Source of the DNA: Monomorium pharaonis
Taxonomy: Eukaryota; Arthropoda; Insecta; Hymenoptera; Formicidae
Direction: 5' to 3'
Assembly (NCBI RefSeq): GCF_013373865.1
Contig: NC_050475.1
Location: forward strand, 13,055,821-13,119,820
DNA: 64,000 nucleotides
Part shown: positions 9,797-21,101 of the stretch, one piece after another
Layout of the letters: each line of letters opens with the position of its first letter
Position numbering within the stretch: the stretch's first letter is position 1
Program-made: the position numbers and the translations under genes
Notes under the pieces: model-generated
The model's database searches: none
Told to the model about the DNA's origin: nothing
The model's input: the letters and a program-made list of their open reading frames with translations, nothing else

Positions 9797-10444
9797 TTAG
9801 TAATTATTTAGAATAACAGACCACATCCTGATGTTAATGACCTTGACATACATATACATATTATCAAGGTCATTATCTTGAGTCATGTTATAAAAGTTTT
9901 ACTTGGCGCTCGTTATATTAAAAAGTTATGAACAAAAAAAGTTTGAAAAATGAGATGTAAATATCTTCTGTAAAGATATATATTTTCGGTAATTATTCAG
10001 AATCACGGCTTCACCTCCGAATGGGCTGAAAGTTTTTGTAATGGCTTCTTATGCTTAGAGAGTAATGTAAATAACAATTTTAAGTCGTGGGAAGTACAAG
10101 AAAAAAATTTATAAACAAAGATATTTAAAAATGTATCATTGTTTTCTGATTAATGTGGAATGAAAATTTGTCTTTCCGGAGGCACACACATACACACACA
10201 CGCGCGCGCGTGCAAGGCGGGCCTTTGCCCCTGCTTCCTTCCTGCGTCTACCCCGTCGGTAGGGGTACCCTGAGTAGAAGCGCGCAAAAGTACGGTATTG
10301 TTGAGAAATAATTATGTCTGTTAAGTCGTAATTATCATCATTAAAGTGCGCACCGCACTTTTGCGTACTTTTACCCAGGACACCACTACCGACGGTGTGG
10401 GTGCGGGAAGGGAGGGGAGAGCGAAGGCCCCTCTTACACCCCCG

Positions 10445-10477
<33 letters not shown>

Positions 10478-10723
10478 CGCGTGCGTGTGTGTGCGCGTGC
10501 GTGTGTGTGTACCCTTGAGAGGAAAACCCCTGAGGACAAATTTCATTCCACATTAATCAGAAAAGATGGTACATTTTTAAGCTTTTTTTGTTTATAACTT
10601 TTTAACAAATAACGAGCGAAGTAAAACCTTTATGACATTACTCAAGATGATGACTTTGATAATATATGTCAAGGTCATTGACATTAGGAGGTAGTCCGTT
10701 ATTTTAAATAATTACTAATTATT
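9797..10723. mobile_element. F2 foldback element, copy 1
   Basis: Inverted arms at about 9797-9960 and 10560-10723: TTAGTAATTATTT and AATGACCTTGACATA on the left are mirrored on the right. Between the arms are two inverted copies of a core module, each with a GTCGGTAG-type G-rich tract and a (CA/CG)n run (10185-10270 and 10378-10515), around a short palindrome at 10345-10375. It has no coding capacity. The same arms occur at 54478-55605. Confidence 0.7.
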
Positions 10724-11093
10724 TATATTTGGAAAACCGGAACATCAAACTACAAAAACTCAAATTCCTAAAAGTGCTTCCATAATATAAGGTTCATTTA
10801 TAACATAGTTAATAGTTATTTAAGAAGAAAATGTTTAACTTTCTTTATTCCTGTAACAAACCTATTTTTTAAGTGTCATATATAGATAATGTTATATATA
10901 TATTATACATAATGCTTTGGTAATTAATATTTAATTTATAGTTAATAATTTTTTTAAAAATTATTATTGCAAATGAATTAATAGAAAATAAATAAATGTT
11001 AAATAAATTTTCTCTAAATTAATTTTTCCAGTATATATAATTAATAAAATAACTTAAATATTTATAAAACAAATATGTAATAAACATCATGGA
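10724..11093. other. AT-rich stretch, nothing recognised
   Basis: Strongly AT-rich sequence with no ORF of note, no repeats shared with other parts of the window and no visible RNA gene. Confidence 0.4.
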
Positions 11094-11818
11094 TAAACTT
11101 TCAAAAAGCCCATACCTCCGATTTTTTTGAAACTGTATACTTACGTATTTTGATGCACTGATTATAAAAATGATAGTGAAAATTGGCGCACATTTGATTT
11201 TCATGGCGGAAACCGTGAAAAAAAAATAATAAAAATCATAGTTTTTTCCGTAAAAATAATGGGAATTTCTAAAAATATTTCATTTCATATTTTGGAAATT
11301 AAGATAGAAAATAGTGATTCTGCAATTTAATTCTTTCTACATCAAAAATAAAGATTTAAAAATTATAGATTTCCTACTTGTACTGTACCACATGAGTTTG
11401 CAACTTTCCACGCGTAGCGAGGTTTATTTACTTTCTTTATTACTCTTTTCAATATTTTAATTTTTTGAGGTCATTGAGTAAGCATTAAAATTAACTAGTA
11501 AAACTTGATGTGTGTTAAATGAGTTATATGATGTTTTGAACATTTAACATCATTTTTCTGAAAAACTCTTGTCTTTATGATAAAAATTAATAAAACATAA
11601 AATATATATTTCGATAAAATCTACAACTTTTATCTGAAGTATTTTCAGAAATTCCCATTATTTACGGAAATATATAAGGAAAACCATGGTTTTTTCATCA
11701 TTTCTGCCATGAAAATCAAATTTGCGCCAATTTTCACTATCATTTTTGTAATCAGCACGTCAAAATACGTAAGTATACAGTTTTAAAAAAATCGGAGGTA
11801 TGGATTTTTTAGAAGTGC
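11094..11818. mobile_element. Foldback/MITE element, about 0.7 kb
   Basis: Arms at about 11094-11290 and 11640-11818 are inverted copies; both contain CCATACCTCCGATTTTTTT, CTGTATACTTACGTATTTTG and AATGATAGTGAAAATTGGCG. The interior has no coding capacity. The target duplication is not clear. Confidence 0.75.
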
Positions 11819-14470
11819 ACTCAATATTAAATAAATATGATTTTTATCAATTAATTGTACAGTAAATAATTAAAAATACATATTGAAAGTATATGAAAAA
11901 AATTTAGAAAGAATTATCTACTGATTGAATAACTTTGCGCGGTTAATAACTATTATCATAATTATTAATAAATATTAATTTTATTTACTTGTAATCGTCT
12001 ATCTAATTATAAATTTCTAATTATGAACACCGATACTTACTATTGTATTTTCCGACTCTCTTCCACTTTCTGGACATTTAGTCAATAATTTATCATGACA
12101 TTTTTTGTGTACTGCTGTTTGACACGCTATATAACAGAAAAAAATTACCTTAGAAATCTTATTAAATAAGTAAACTTTGTGATGACATTAAAAAAATTAT
12201 GGAGATTAAACAAACAATTTGAATATATATGTTTGATCTATTCAAATAATTCTAAGTAAACAAAAATACACATTTATTTCGAGCAGTTTAAACATAAGGA
12301 GTAATCGATTTATAAAATCAATTCAATATGTCTGAAATTCGGGCAGTAAAAAAATTGAAAATTGTATTAAATCTGTAAGCATTAAACAAAAGAGTAGTAT
12401 CTCACGAATCTTCTCAAATATTAGATAAAATTTAAAATCAAACTGTACTACTGAAAAAATATTAATACAAAATTGCGCTAATTAAAATAAAATTTATGCA
12501 CGTTATTTTACGTAATTCAACTCAAGTAATAAGTATATTTAAATATATATTTAAAAATATATAATATAATTCTGTTTCAACTCAAATAATAATATTTTAT
12601 TATTGTATCAATTCAAACGTCAAAAATATTTAACTTATCTTGGTGCTTAGATAGTATAAAATGCATTAATTTTATTTACAAAAGGTTTTGTAATTATGTA
12701 TCTAAACAAAATTGTGTAATAATCAACTAATCAAATTAAAAAGAAAAGATTCAGCTACAACAAATAGAAAATCTCTACGATTGATTATACATCAGATAGA
12801 TGTAATGCCACAAAGTCGTATTAAAAATTTTTATTTTGACAGTTTATCATTATTCCACTAAACTAAAATGATAATTGACTTCTGCTAAAAGCATTAGAAA
12901 GAAGAAGTTTTAAGCTTTAAAACATGTTTTTTATTTCATATTAGTTAATTTATTAATTTTATTTCTACAATAATTTTTCGCCAAGTTTTAGCGATTTAAA
13001 ACTCAATTTTTCAACAATAAAAAAATGTTTCCTTTTCTTAGTAATGTGAAATAACTTCAAACTTTTTTGAAGTTAGTTCAAACAATATACTTTTAATTCG
13101 AAAAGTTCGAACTATTTAAGATTTTATCTTAATTTTAATTGTTTGAACTATTCAGTTGATATTTGTAGTAAAAAAAGTAATAAAAAATAAATGTAAGAAG
13201 TAAAAGCTTTACCTTGACATTGATAGCCCTGCTTTCCAAAACCCCTGTAAAAAAATTAATAATTATATTATAAACATTTATTTGTTGATAAAAAATAAAT
13301 ATTGAATTAAAATTGTATAAGTTTTCAGGGTTAGGAAACAACGCGTTTACTATGACATTACTGTTACCATTACTCTTTTCGTAAAAATTGTTACTTTTTG
13401 TATATAACGTTAACGCCCAACAGTACCTGTTGTTTTTCTTTCAAAAATGCATATTTTTCCAAAACTTCTTGAGTGTGTATGACAATTATAGACGCAAACT
13501 CGAAAAGACTCTGACAATACATAGTGTTCCTGTATGGCTATAGTCGTATAAAATTATTTATTGTATCTTTTAAAATATTATCAAGATTGACACAAAAAAT
13601 TCTAAGACATTTTTAAGTCAAGGATTTCAAATTTTTAATCAAAATTTTAGAATTTACTAATGCAAATCCAAAATAGCAGCTTTAAAAATCGCAAACCCCA
13701 ATAAAACAGTACATACGTGATAACCACGTTAATGTTGCGTGGATCGGCATGAAATCTGTTGAATATAATTTTCTTCTATTTTATGTTTGAATAAGCCGCG
13801 TGATTATGTCGATATTTATGAGTGTCACACTATCGACCGCGCTCGCGCATCGATATCATGTACGATCGAAAACTCTACCTATGTAACCTCTAGATAACCT
13901 CTGTCTAGATTCGTGAGCAAGCGTGATGATCACCTTTTGATACAGATAAGATTTTTTTTGTGTGACACGAAATATACTGTCAAGTCAGTAAATGACCGTG
14001 AAGGTAATTAAGTACTACATATGTAGTAATAAAAGTACTACATACTATTCATAGGAGCTCTTTTGTGTAAATAAGTAATAACATTTTTTTTCTTGTAGGC
14101 GCCTTCTTTTCTGGTCATTAATAAAGACAAGTCCCTTTTTTCTTTTTTTTATGCAACAAAACGAGCATTTATTTCAAGCCCTCTTCGATAATCGAACAGT
14201 CAAAGGATTATATAACAACATGTGGATATTCGAATGGACATTTGCTCAAATACGATACTAGAATCTATGTGGATGCGATCATAGATTCGACATAAAAGCC
14301 ACATAAAAACTTTACGAATTTTAGAAACATTCTCGTAATATACAGATACTTTCTAAATTTCTTGGAGTAAAACGTCACTCCAAAAGAATGGAATTTCACT
14401 TTAAGCGATAGTGAAAATACGGCCACTTGAAATAGAGTGACGTCTTATTTCTTATAAAAACGAGTTTTTT
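11819..14470. other. AT-rich stretch, no gene recognised
   Basis: About 2.6 kb of strongly AT-rich DNA. Frames are short and of biased composition. A slightly GC-richer patch at 13740-14000 has no recognisable coding. Nothing here matches the repeats elsewhere in the window by eye. Confidence 0.4.
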
Positions 14471-14667
14471 GCGTGATAAGTGATCACTTCATTCGACTGG
14501 AGTGAAGGTTTCACTTTTCTTGTAGCAAATTGTTTACTCAATTAAAATGAGTAAATCATAAAAGTATTATGTGGCAGTCCTCTTTTACATCGGGCAGGAA
14601 GCTAATTATTGCTTGTCTTAAGGCGATGCTGGACTGCCCCTCAAACTTGATCGAGGTCGATAATGTA

Positions 14668-15728
14668 CCCAGTGAACACATTTTATAGCGGCAATATAAC
14701 ATGGAAGTTACATGTAAATTAACATTGTTATTCTTGTAATACGTAGGTGCTATATGACATGGAAATAACCTGTTACGTAATATTTGTTATACGCAAGTGA
14801 TATAGCTGTTATACATCGTTTTGGCATTACAGTTATTCAACAAAAATTGTATAATCGTAACATAACACGTTCGTATCAATGTTATTACGGAACGATGCGT
14901 CGTAGTCGACTCAGAACAACATTATAACATCCTGAATGATGAACAGATCTATTTGATAATAAAAAAAAATTATTATAAAGATAATGTTTTCAAAAATAAC
15001 GGTTTGTCTACAATTACTGCGCAAAAAATGCACAAAATCTAAATTCATCATGTGCTGAACAAAAATAGAATAATAAATGTATACTATTCAATTTTTCTTA
15101 GAATTATGATCTACATAGTTAACCATCTAATTAATCATTTGAACGCTTCAAAGATTAGTGCTAAATGGATCGCAATTTCCATCAAATTATTAAGGTTATG
15201 GAAAAAGATAAATTTAATAATGAAATTAATAAGTAAATAAATTAATGCTATTTATTTTTAATGTTTTGCAAAATTTAATTGCTTTTATAAAAAAAAATAT
15301 AGTTGCGTCAGTTTATAACATAGGTATATGTAGATAATAACAAGTACCCATATCGATGAGTCAAATTGGCGTAGCAGGTAGAGTACAAGGTTTGTCATCC
15401 TAAGGTCCCGGGTTCAAACCTAGCAGCGGCAAGTAAGAATAAAATAAAAAATTACATAATTTAAATTTAATTAATTAATAAAAATTTATTCTAAATTTAG
15501 TATGTACTGTTGATAAAAATAATTTCAAAAAAATGAAATTTTTATTTTATTTTATTTTTCTTTGTAACTGTTGTGTAACAATTAGATAACATGTAATTAT
15601 AACATGTTATATTGCTGAGTCGGAAATTGTAACTTACATGTAAGTTACGTGTAATTTCAGAGTAACGTAACCTGTTATATTCGGTTATATTGCTGTTACA
15701 CTGCTGCTATATTACTGTGTTCACTGGG
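14668..15728 (+). mobile_element. TA-type element 1 (CCCAGTGAACACA ends)
   Basis: Begins CCCAGTGAACACA and ends TGTGTTCACTGGG, flanked by TA (14666-14667 and 15729-15730). The uninterrupted relative at 43370-43385 reads GATAATGTAGAGTCA in complement, so the insertion duplicated TA. The length is 1061 bp with no real ORF; a 62-codon frame at 15052-15240 is not supported. TA duplication points to Tc1/mariner-type mobilisation. It carries a tRNA-like module at 15361-15435. Confidence 0.8.
15361..15435 (+). repeat. tRNA-like SINE module inside TA element 1
   Basis: Box A TGGCGTAGCAGG at 15367-15378 and box B GGTTCAAACC at 15411-15420, 32 bp apart, match the internal promoter of RNA polymerase III genes. 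It is preceded and followed by element sequence and cannot form a full cloverleaf, so I call it a tRNA-derived SINE head rather than a tRNA gene. Confidence 0.6.
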
Positions 15729-16053
15729 TAGAGTCATTCGTGCACATCATTAATAAGATTTCGTATATATTTCTTTTATAGATTTGGAAATTCTTTTCCA
15801 GAATTAAAGTACACATATTAATATCCATCTGTGAATTGGATTTTATATCGAGGACAAAAAATATTTTTTTTTATTGCTCCACTTATCGAGTTTTTACGCG
15901 TATATAACCTAAATTTTTGTTTTACAATTTCGTCTCAATTAGGCACTAAAATCTAATTTTCAAAACTCGATACTGTTTGTTCTCGTCGTCTACTAGTCTG
16001 TGAATACGAATTTCGTAGGTACAAACTGTAGATCTTTTATATTAAGCAAACAT

Positions 16054-17116
16054 CCCAGTGAACACAGTAATATAGTAGCAGCGTAACAACAATGTAACCG
16101 AATACGGTATAACAGGTTACGTTACTTTGAAGTTACACGTAACTTACATGTAAGTTACAATTTCCGACTCAGCAACATAACATGTTATAATTACATGTTA
16201 TCTAACCGTCACACAACAGTTACAAAGAAAAATAAAATAAAATAAAAATTTCATTTTTTAAAAATTATTTTTATCAACAGTACATACTAAATTTAGAATA
16301 AATTTTTATTAATTAATTAAATTTAAATTATGTAATTTTTTATTTTATTCTTACTTGCCGCTGCTAGGTTTGAACCCGGGACCTTAGGATGACAAACCTT
16401 GTACTCTATCTGCTACGCCAATTTGACTCATCGATATGGGTACTTGTTATTATCTACATATACCTAAACTGGTTATAAACTGACGCAACTATATTTTTTT
16501 TTATAAAAGCAATTAAATTTTGCAAAACATTAAAAATAAATAGCATTAATTTATTTACTTATTAATTTCATTGTTAAATTTATCTTTTTCCATAACCTTA
16601 ATAATTTGATGGAAATTGCGATCCATTTAGCACTAATCTTTGAAGCGTTCAAATAATTAATTAGATGGTTAACTATATAGATCATAATTCTAAGAAAAAT
16701 TGAATAGTATACATTTATTATTCTATTTTTGTTCAGCACATGATGAATTTAGATTTTGTGCATTTTTTGCGCAGTAATTGTAGACAAACCGTTATTTTTG
16801 AAAACATTATCTTTATAATAATTTTTTTTTATTATCAAATAGATCTGTTCATCATTCAGGATGTTATAATGTTCTGAGTCAACTACGACGCATCGTTCCG
16901 TAATAACATTGATACGAACGTGTTATGTTACGATTATACAATTTTTGTTGAATAACTATAACGCCAAAACGATGTATAACAGCTATATCACTTGCGTATA
17001 ACAAATATTACGTAACAGGTTATTTCCATATCATATAGCACCTACATACAAGAATACCAATGTTAAATTACATGTAACTTCCATGTTATATTGCCGCTAT
17101 AAAATGTGTTCACTGG
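16054..17116 (-). mobile_element. TA-type element 2, inverted copy
   Basis: Nearly identical to 14668-15728 but inverted, beginning CCCAGTGAACACA at 16054 and ending in a clipped TGTTCACTGG at 17116. The two copies are separated by about 325 bp and form a palindrome with arms of over 1 kb. The flanks are AT on the left and AA on the right, so the target duplication is not clean. Confidence 0.75.
16367..16426 (-). repeat. tRNA-like SINE module inside TA element 2
   Basis: Complement of the module at 15361-15435: box B at 16367-16376 (complement GGTTTGAACC), box A at 16409-16420. It has the same position in its host element. Confidence 0.6.
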
Positions 17117-17390
17117 AATTGTTATGACGTGACAGAAAATTAACATTTTTTTCTCGTTTTTGGAGGAAACTCCACAGACTGGTAGCAGTGCGTATTCTTT
17201 TATTCTGGAGAAGGATTTCCAAATCTATAAAAGAAATAAAAAGATATTGTTAAACAAAAATTACTATCTTTTTGTTGGTAAAACAGATAACTCCAGCATC
17301 CCCTTAATCATGTTGCGGTGGTCTTTATGTACGCCGCTTGTCGACAGCGCCGTGCACTAACTGGCGAACGAGCGCGCGGCGTTCCTCGAA

Positions 17391-17975
17391 ATATCCATGT
17401 AAATTTCTTATAAATATTTCTTAATAGATATATTCACAGAAAATCTAATAGATATTTCGAGGATAAAAGAATTCAATGTAGTGATGAAAAAAGAACATTG
17501 CATCCATGTGGATAACTTGTGGAAAAACCTGTATCCACGTAATCCACGTAAATCACGTAGATTCCATATAGATGTCACATAACTGTTTTATTGCGGGAAA
17601 GTTTCATGTATTTATAATCAACGACAATTTTATGTTTTAATAACTGTACTAAAAAGTTGCAAATACATAGAACTATTCTAAATTTGTTTTTAAAAACGGC
17701 GGATTTATATTTAAAATAAATGAAATTAAATTTAAAAAATGTTTTCAATATTAAAGTACATATATTAATATTAGTCTATAAATTATACTTATACCGAGAA
17801 AAAAAATTTTTTAGACTAGTTTTTTTATCCTGTATACAAGTTTTCAATTATAAAAAGTTAATGTAGCTAACCTTTTTTCTAGGGTTTTAATCTCAGTTTA
17901 AATTGCATAATATTGTTTGTATTTATTATCCCTAGAGGAATATGGTTTTATTTTACGCCCACACACACACACGCA

Positions 17976-18007
<32 letters not shown>

Positions 18008-18435
18008 CTGTAGGAAATTTTATTTGTAAGATAATTGCTCACGCATTTTCTTTGATATGTCGCGTCGCGATAATGGCGGCAGGATTTAGTGGTGCGTCAA
18101 TGATCTCGCATCTACTTGGCGGGCCACTACAAAAGTTTTGTACCGCGCATTTTCTTTTGCCGGCATTTTATCTTTCCGCATTTATTTTCGATTATAAAAC
18201 TGCAGGCAGGACGATATTCCAGTTAGTCGTAGCTAACCACCCGAAAGATTTACATCTCGTATAAACTGCATCATTTTGAATAAATCCTATATTCCCTAAA
18301 CTTTTAAATTTTTCTACAACACCTGCGTACAAGTTGTGTACGTTCGCACGTAGAAATATTCAGTGATAATATTCGATCTATGCTCGTATTGAAAGCGGGT
18401 GCTTTATATTTAATAACACAAATTGACTCTTATGA
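17391..18435. other. AT-rich stretch with a (CACG)n/(CA)n microsatellite
   Basis: No gene recognised. A simple repeat of CACG/CACA units occupies about 17960-18008. Frames across 17917-18264 owe part of their length to that repeat and show no family motif. Confidence 0.45.
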
Positions 18436-18599
18436 CGTTTTCGACCGGTACTGGATTAACCCATCTCAGGTTCTTTTCTTCTGGAACTGGCCAATCACAG
18501 TTATTCCCTTCTTCAGAAGAATAGCTGTAATTGCCATTATGACGTCATTAATCATTTCCGGAGCGATTAATCCAGGCCGGTCGAAAACGATATTAGTAT
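18436..18599. mobile_element. Short palindromic MITE, 164 bp
   Basis: Ends CGTTTTCGACCGGTACTGG and, inverted, CGTTTTCGACCGGCCTGG. The middle is also palindromic around CTTCTTCAGAAGAATAG. The frame that crosses it is a by-product of the palindrome. The target duplication is unclear. Confidence 0.65.
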
Positions 18600-18732
18600 C
18601 ATTCTTGTTTTCCTTTGATTTGTATCACAATGCAGAGAGATGAGAGAATAATTTTTCTAAATTAATTCGTTACAGTTACTCGTTACGGTGTCAAAAAAGT
18701 AACTCGTTACCATTACTCGGATCGTTAATAAT

Positions 18733-18915
18733 GAGTGAGTCCCAGATGCGCACAGTAATAAACGGACACAGCAGGCTGAGTGAAACGGACACAGACCAAA
18801 TGCGCACAGATCAAATGCACACAGACCAAATGCGCACGGACCAAATGCGCACAGATCAAATGCGCACAGTCGCAAACCTATGTGGTGCAGAGAATGCTTT
18901 GCACACACACACACA

Positions 18916-18955
<40 letters not shown>

Positions 18956-18966
18956 CACGCACACGC

Positions 18967-19026
<60 letters not shown>

Positions 19027-19248
19027 GCACGCACACGCACACGCACACGGAGGGTGCAAGGGGGGGCTTCTCTCCCTCTCCCGCACCCACCCCATCGGTA
19101 GGATGCCCGAAAAGTCGCAACCCGTGTGGTAAGTTTGTTGGTTACTGTGTCCGTTTGGTCTGCGCATTTGATCCGTGCGCATTTGGTCTGTGTCCGTTTC
19201 ATTCAGCCTCCTGTGTCCATTTATTACTGTGCGCATCTGGGACGCTCC
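18733..19248. mobile_element. F1 foldback element, copy 2
   Basis: Ends GAGTGAGTCCCAG and GGAGCGTCCCAG (inverted) as in the other F1 copies. It is flanked by GTTAATAAT (18724-18732) and TTTAATAAT (19249-19257), a 9-bp duplication with one difference. The core holds a long (CA)n/(CACG)n tract (18901-19050) and the CCCGCACCCACCCC module. It lies inside the TAAC-rich terminal region of the palindromic element. Confidence 0.8.
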
Positions 19249-20540
19249 TTTAATAATTCTCAAAAGTAACTTGTTACCGTTATCGTTACTTAAGAAGTAA
19301 CGATTATGTTTTCCGTTACCTTTTTAATGCTAAAACAAGATTAAATAAAAAATTTGTAAAATATTTTTTTATAATATTTAAAATATTAACGTAAGCAACA
19401 TATTTTTTAAATTTGCAGAATAAAAGAATTTTTTAAACAAAGTTTAAAAACGCTTAAAATATAAATAAAAAAGCTTTAGTTATTTAAATTTATATAGCTA
19501 AATTTATATTTTTACCCTTGATACAATTTCTCTTTTACTATTACTTTTTATAATTTGAATTTTTTACTTATGACATATTATAATTCTTACATTTTTAATC
19601 TTCATTCAACCAATATTCACAGTTAAAATTATGTTATAAAAAGTTTTAAGATATCATGAACAAATGGGCGCATTCAGCAAACGGAGCGGATCAGTGAGCG
19701 CTCAGTAATTCTTTACTATGATTGGTTTCTGTTTTTAAATCAAATGAAGAACTAAAGATAAAAATCAATCATATTAGAAAATCACTAAGCGCTCATTGCT
19801 CCGTTCTGCTGAACGCGCCCAATTACAGAGCTGCAGCTTTTATAAACAAACTTTATAAATATTAGTCTTTAAGTTTATTGCAAGACTGCCCGGAACTAAA
19901 AAACCTATTTATTAAATTCAGTACGACTTTACCAAGTAGCGCAGCTGTTGACAGAATGTTTAGTAAACGGATGGTGGGGTTTATCGTGATACGGGATGAA
20001 TGGTGACATTAGTAATATCTCCAGTTCTAGGGGTCTATTACGGTTCTTGGGTGAGCTCACTCACTTTTCACGTTTCTATCTCACGTGACTTTGTTCACCC
20101 AATTACATATGTGTCGAGTGAAATTGCGAGATCACTAGGTCTAGTAATCTCGTATTTTTACGCTGTCACTTACCGTGCTGTGCTGTCTGCTACTGTGATA
20201 AAAGAGGTTAGAATGATAATTGTATATAATATGTAAAAAATTGTAATAAAAGTTCTTTTTTTAGAAAACGCCAAATATATTTTATCGACGCATAATATCG
20301 ACGATGAACGTAACGGATAAACAAAAAAAAAATTAAACTATATGAGAGATAAGCCGGATTTTGCGAGGGGTCGTTTGCGTTATAATAGCGCAAATAAAAA
20401 AATATTAGTAAGTATATAACATACATTATATTATTATAAAATATAGAATTGTTTTATTTATTAGTATTAAATTGTGAAGTTACAGTATAACAATCACATT
20501 TTATCATGCATTTCAATAAATCTCTTATTCAACTCTATAT

Positions 20541-20870
20541 TGTTGCGCTTCCCGAAGCACTCACACTTCCACCAACACACTCTCTTTCGCTCGCGAGCGC
20601 GGCGGAATAAGAACACGCTTTTGGCGAACAAGAAACTTTATTAACAGCTGCGAACACGTTTACAATTATTCCGAGCACGTCCGCACGAATTGACGTCTCA
20701 GGAAGTTCTAAACAAAACCATTTGTTTATAGATAACTAAGCAACGCTGGGACCGTTTTACTCAGCTGACTGAGGCAATCGATTTATTGATTTTTCGCGTT
20801 AAGCTTGCGCTCACAACGCGCAAAGCTCACACGCGCAAAGCTCACGCTCGCGAAGCTCGCGTTCGCAACA
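20541..20870 (-). repeat. Solo LTR, 330 bp
   Basis: Ends TGTTGCG...CGCAACA, flanked by ATAT on both sides (20537-20540, 20871-20874). In complement it carries an AATAAAG polyadenylation-type signal toward the 3' end. Parts resemble the gypsy LTR at 26886-27107 (CAGTCAGCTG near ATTGATTTTT, then AATAAAG). With no internal region left, it is a solo LTR formed by LTR-LTR recombination. Confidence 0.65.
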
Positions 20871-20980
20871 ATATTATGAATTCGTGTCTGTATTGTGTAT
20901 ATTATTCAAAGTTGTCCCAAAACATACAACATAAAAAACATTCTAAAAAGTTATATTTATATAATTGTTTTAATTTTTAA

Positions 20981-21066
20981 GTAAACAATATTATAGCCTT
21001 ACAGGTTATGTTTGTATTAAATAAATTCGGTACAAACATAATCTGTAAGACTATAATATTGTTTAC
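20981..21066. mobile_element. 86-bp palindromic MITE
   Basis: GTAAACAATATTATAG and its inverted partner CTATAATATTGTTTAC enclose a short loop, with TTAA directly outside both ends (20977-20980 and 21067-21070). Confidence 0.6.
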
Positions 21067-21101
21067 TTAAAAATAGAATAAATAAATAAATACATATATA
21101 T

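Larger units (their letters stand above)
14622..17303. mobile_element. TTAA-type palindromic element containing two nested TA elements
   Basis: Flanked by TTAA at 14618-14621 and 17304-17307. It starts GGCGATGCTGGACTGC and ends with the inverted CCAGCATCCCC. Without its nested insertions (14668-15728 and 16054-17116) it would be about 560 bp and resembles the intact relative at 42869-43414: both carry ATCGACCTCAATCAAGTTTG (or its complement) near one end and AGGATTTCYAAATCTATAAA. TTAA duplication suggests piggyBac-type mobilisation. Confidence 0.75.
14480..17390. repeat. Old repeat split by a TTAA element (empty copy at 44665-44870)
   Basis: The left part (14500-14621, with TTTCACTTTTCTTGTAGC and TTATTGCTTGTCTTAA) and the right part (17304-17390, TTAATCATGTTGCGGTGG and TCTTTATGTA) align with an uninterrupted copy at 44665-44870, where TTATTGCTTGCCTTAA runs straight into TCGTGCTGCAAGTGATC. 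The insertion 14622-17303 therefore sits exactly at the TTAA of that copy. Confidence 0.75.

Noticed and set aside
10136..10597. Thr/His/Arg-rich frames on both strands
   Set aside because: Translation of (CA/CG)n microsatellite in the F2 core; no independent coding evidence.
15361..15435. Functional tRNA gene
   Set aside because: Boxes A and B are present but no acceptor stem or anticodon arm can be formed, and the module repeats inside transposons.
15052..16739. Mirrored 62-codon frames at 15052-15240 (+) and 16551-16739 (-)
   Set aside because: They are identical only because the whole 1-kb elements are near-identical inverted copies. The third copy near 8200-8340 does not keep the frame.
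17917..18643. Possible host ORFs at 17917-18264 and 18380-18643
   Set aside because: The first includes a microsatellite and the second crosses a 164-bp palindrome; neither shows a domain or splice context.
18657..19263. Several overlapping frames of more than 80 codons on both strands, and the same at 3143-3666, 35197-36003 and 39644-40354
   Set aside because: They are by-products of the F1 tandem units (15-16 bp, a multiple of three or nearly so) and the (CA)n cores, giving repetitive peptides in many frames at once.
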